Of a stretch of 64,000 nt of DNA, positions 63,054 to 64,000 are shown in pieces. This DNA is from Tetrahymena elliotti 4EA (Eukaryota > Ciliophora > Oligohymenophorea > Hymenostomatida > Tetrahymenidae), in contig JH720358.1 of NCBI GenBank assembly GCA_000231825.2, positions 219,242-283,241 on the forward strand, read 5' to 3'. A program made the translations under genes and the position numbers. Below the pieces are notes generated by a model. It had not been told where the DNA came from. It was given only the letters and a program-made list of their open reading frames with translations, and did not search any database. Positions within the stretch are counted from its first letter, which is position 1, and each line of letters opens with the position of its first letter.

Positions 63054-64000
63054 ATGAAAGCTAAACCAGAAGAACCAAAGTTATAAACATAGATTAGCAA
63101 GGGTCCTAATATAATGGTGTAATCTTAGAATATGACTAACTTGCTTGATTTAGATTTATTATCTTCCGACTCAACAACTGCTGATTCTAATATATTTAGC
63201 AAAGATGTGGATGAAAACTATTCTTTGAAAATTCACCAGCTTATTTTAATTGATAATAATTGGAGATTTATTTCCTAACCTTTCTTTGCAAAAAGCTAAG
63301 AAAAATCCTACTATTTTAATATAGGACTAGGTCGTCTTTCATTGAATAGAAGAAAAACTTCACACTACCACAGCTAAGACAATAAGGAATTCATCGACTT
63401 ATTAGGAGATGAAGATGAAGGAAACAATTAAAAATAAATAGAAGAGAATTTAACATAAAATACTGTTCAAGATATAGTCAAAAAGCACTAAAACAATGAT
63501 AAAATACAATCATAACAATCTATTTTAAGTGATGTAGATTAGGATGATATGCATTTTTTGAATATTGATTAAAATTAGATCATGAATCATTTTAGCGAAA
63601 TATCAAATTTCGCATGCGATTTTGAAACAATTAAGAATTACATTAACAGCGATCGTCAACTCCTCTATAACAAATATTGGGATAAGAATTTAGACTTTGA
63701 CCATCCAGATCTTGTTTCAATAACCATCGCATGGACTTATAAAACACCAGGTAAAAAACTAATTTATAGTTAAGTTGATATTTAGCAATTTCAATTACTT
63801 TTTTGAAGTAAAATTAAATTAGCTAGTTTAAAAATTAATCTTAATTTTTTCTCTTGTTTTTTAATAAAAAAATTAAGTTTTTCTTACAAAACAAAGAAAA
63901 TATTTTTTAAATCTTGATAAAATGTTAAATTTAATTTTGATTTCTTTTGAATAGAAAAAACATATTCTGGGTTGCACAGTTTGCCAAAAGTGAGAATGAA
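63054..64000 (+). CDS. Unrecognised protein, 5' part only (runs off the window)
   Basis: Exon 1 spans 63054-63750 and is phase-consistent with an exon from 63955 that continues past 64000. The start at 63054 is the 5'-most in-frame ATG; its first residues (MKAKPEEPKLQTQISKGPN) look coded, and a second ATG lies at 63132. The 232 residues of exon 1 include an acidic Ser/Thr start (NLLDLDLLSSDSTTADSNI), a segment with hydrophobic/aromatic character (LILIDNNWRFISQPFFAKS), a polar linker and a more ordered end (FACDFETIKNYINSDRQLLY, then KNLDFDHPDLVSITIAWTYK). Exon 2 begins with KTYSGLHSLPKVRM. No family assigned. Codon use toward the 3' side has more C-ending codons. Confidence 0.7.

Noticed and set aside
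1..64000. CRISPR arrays, prophage, transposons and telomeric (C4A2/G4T2) repeats
   Set aside because: There are no regularly spaced repeats, no transposase or integrase-like frame and no telomere repeat. The organism is a ciliate, and the repeats seen are simple or local tandem duplications.

Overview
The window is nuclear DNA of a ciliate, very probably Tetrahymena thermophila or a close relative. It is roughly 80% A+T. Every recognisable gene reads through many in-frame TAA and TAG codons, which must be read as glutamine, and stops only at TGA. Introns are short to medium (about 50-800 bp), A+T-rich, and run from GTAA/GTAG-type donors to TAG or AAG acceptors. APC10 gives the clearest proof of the code: its conserved W-Q-S-D glutamine is a TAA codon split by an intron, and the Q of its V-D-Q-L motif is TAG. 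Splice models were built by hand, by matching intron phase and family motifs. No search was run.

Layout. 1-14.6 kb: mostly gene-poor, with one small, strongly codon-biased Q/N-rich gene (4394-5143) preceded by an unusual G-rich tract. 14.6-24.8 kb: a small coiled-coil gene, two tiny genes, and a complete DHHC protein S-acyltransferase (minus strand). 24.8-29.7 kb: a full unconventional myosin. 31.6-42.1 kb, all on the minus strand: an AGC kinase, an unknown Q/N/S-rich protein, a six-helix K+ channel with a cyclic-nucleotide-binding domain (CNBD) and an unexpected CCHC zinc knuckle, and an AAAP-type amino-acid transporter. 43.1-50.5 kb, plus strand: a two-helix membrane protein, a protein with two tandem CNBDs, and APC10/DOC1. 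51.0-51.5 kb: a triplicated tRNA-Phe(GAA) unit whose middle copy is degenerate. 51.9-52.5 kb: V-ATPase subunit e (minus). 54.2-62.1 kb: a HAD-like protein fused to a Dpy-30 motif, then a TRAPPC8/Trs85 homologue. 63.1-64.0 kb: the 5' part of an unrecognised gene that runs off the end.

There is no operon logic. Each gene stands alone, and the shared themes are household cell biology: palmitoylation, motors, vesicle tethering, the proton pump, ubiquitin-ligase control, and ion/cyclic-nucleotide signalling. I found no defence system, CRISPR array, virus or intact transposon. The most unusual items are the channel-zinc-knuckle fusion, the HAD/Dpy-30 fusion, the tRNA array, the heavy use of AAG 3' splice sites with micro-exons, and the G-rich tract in an A+T-rich background.
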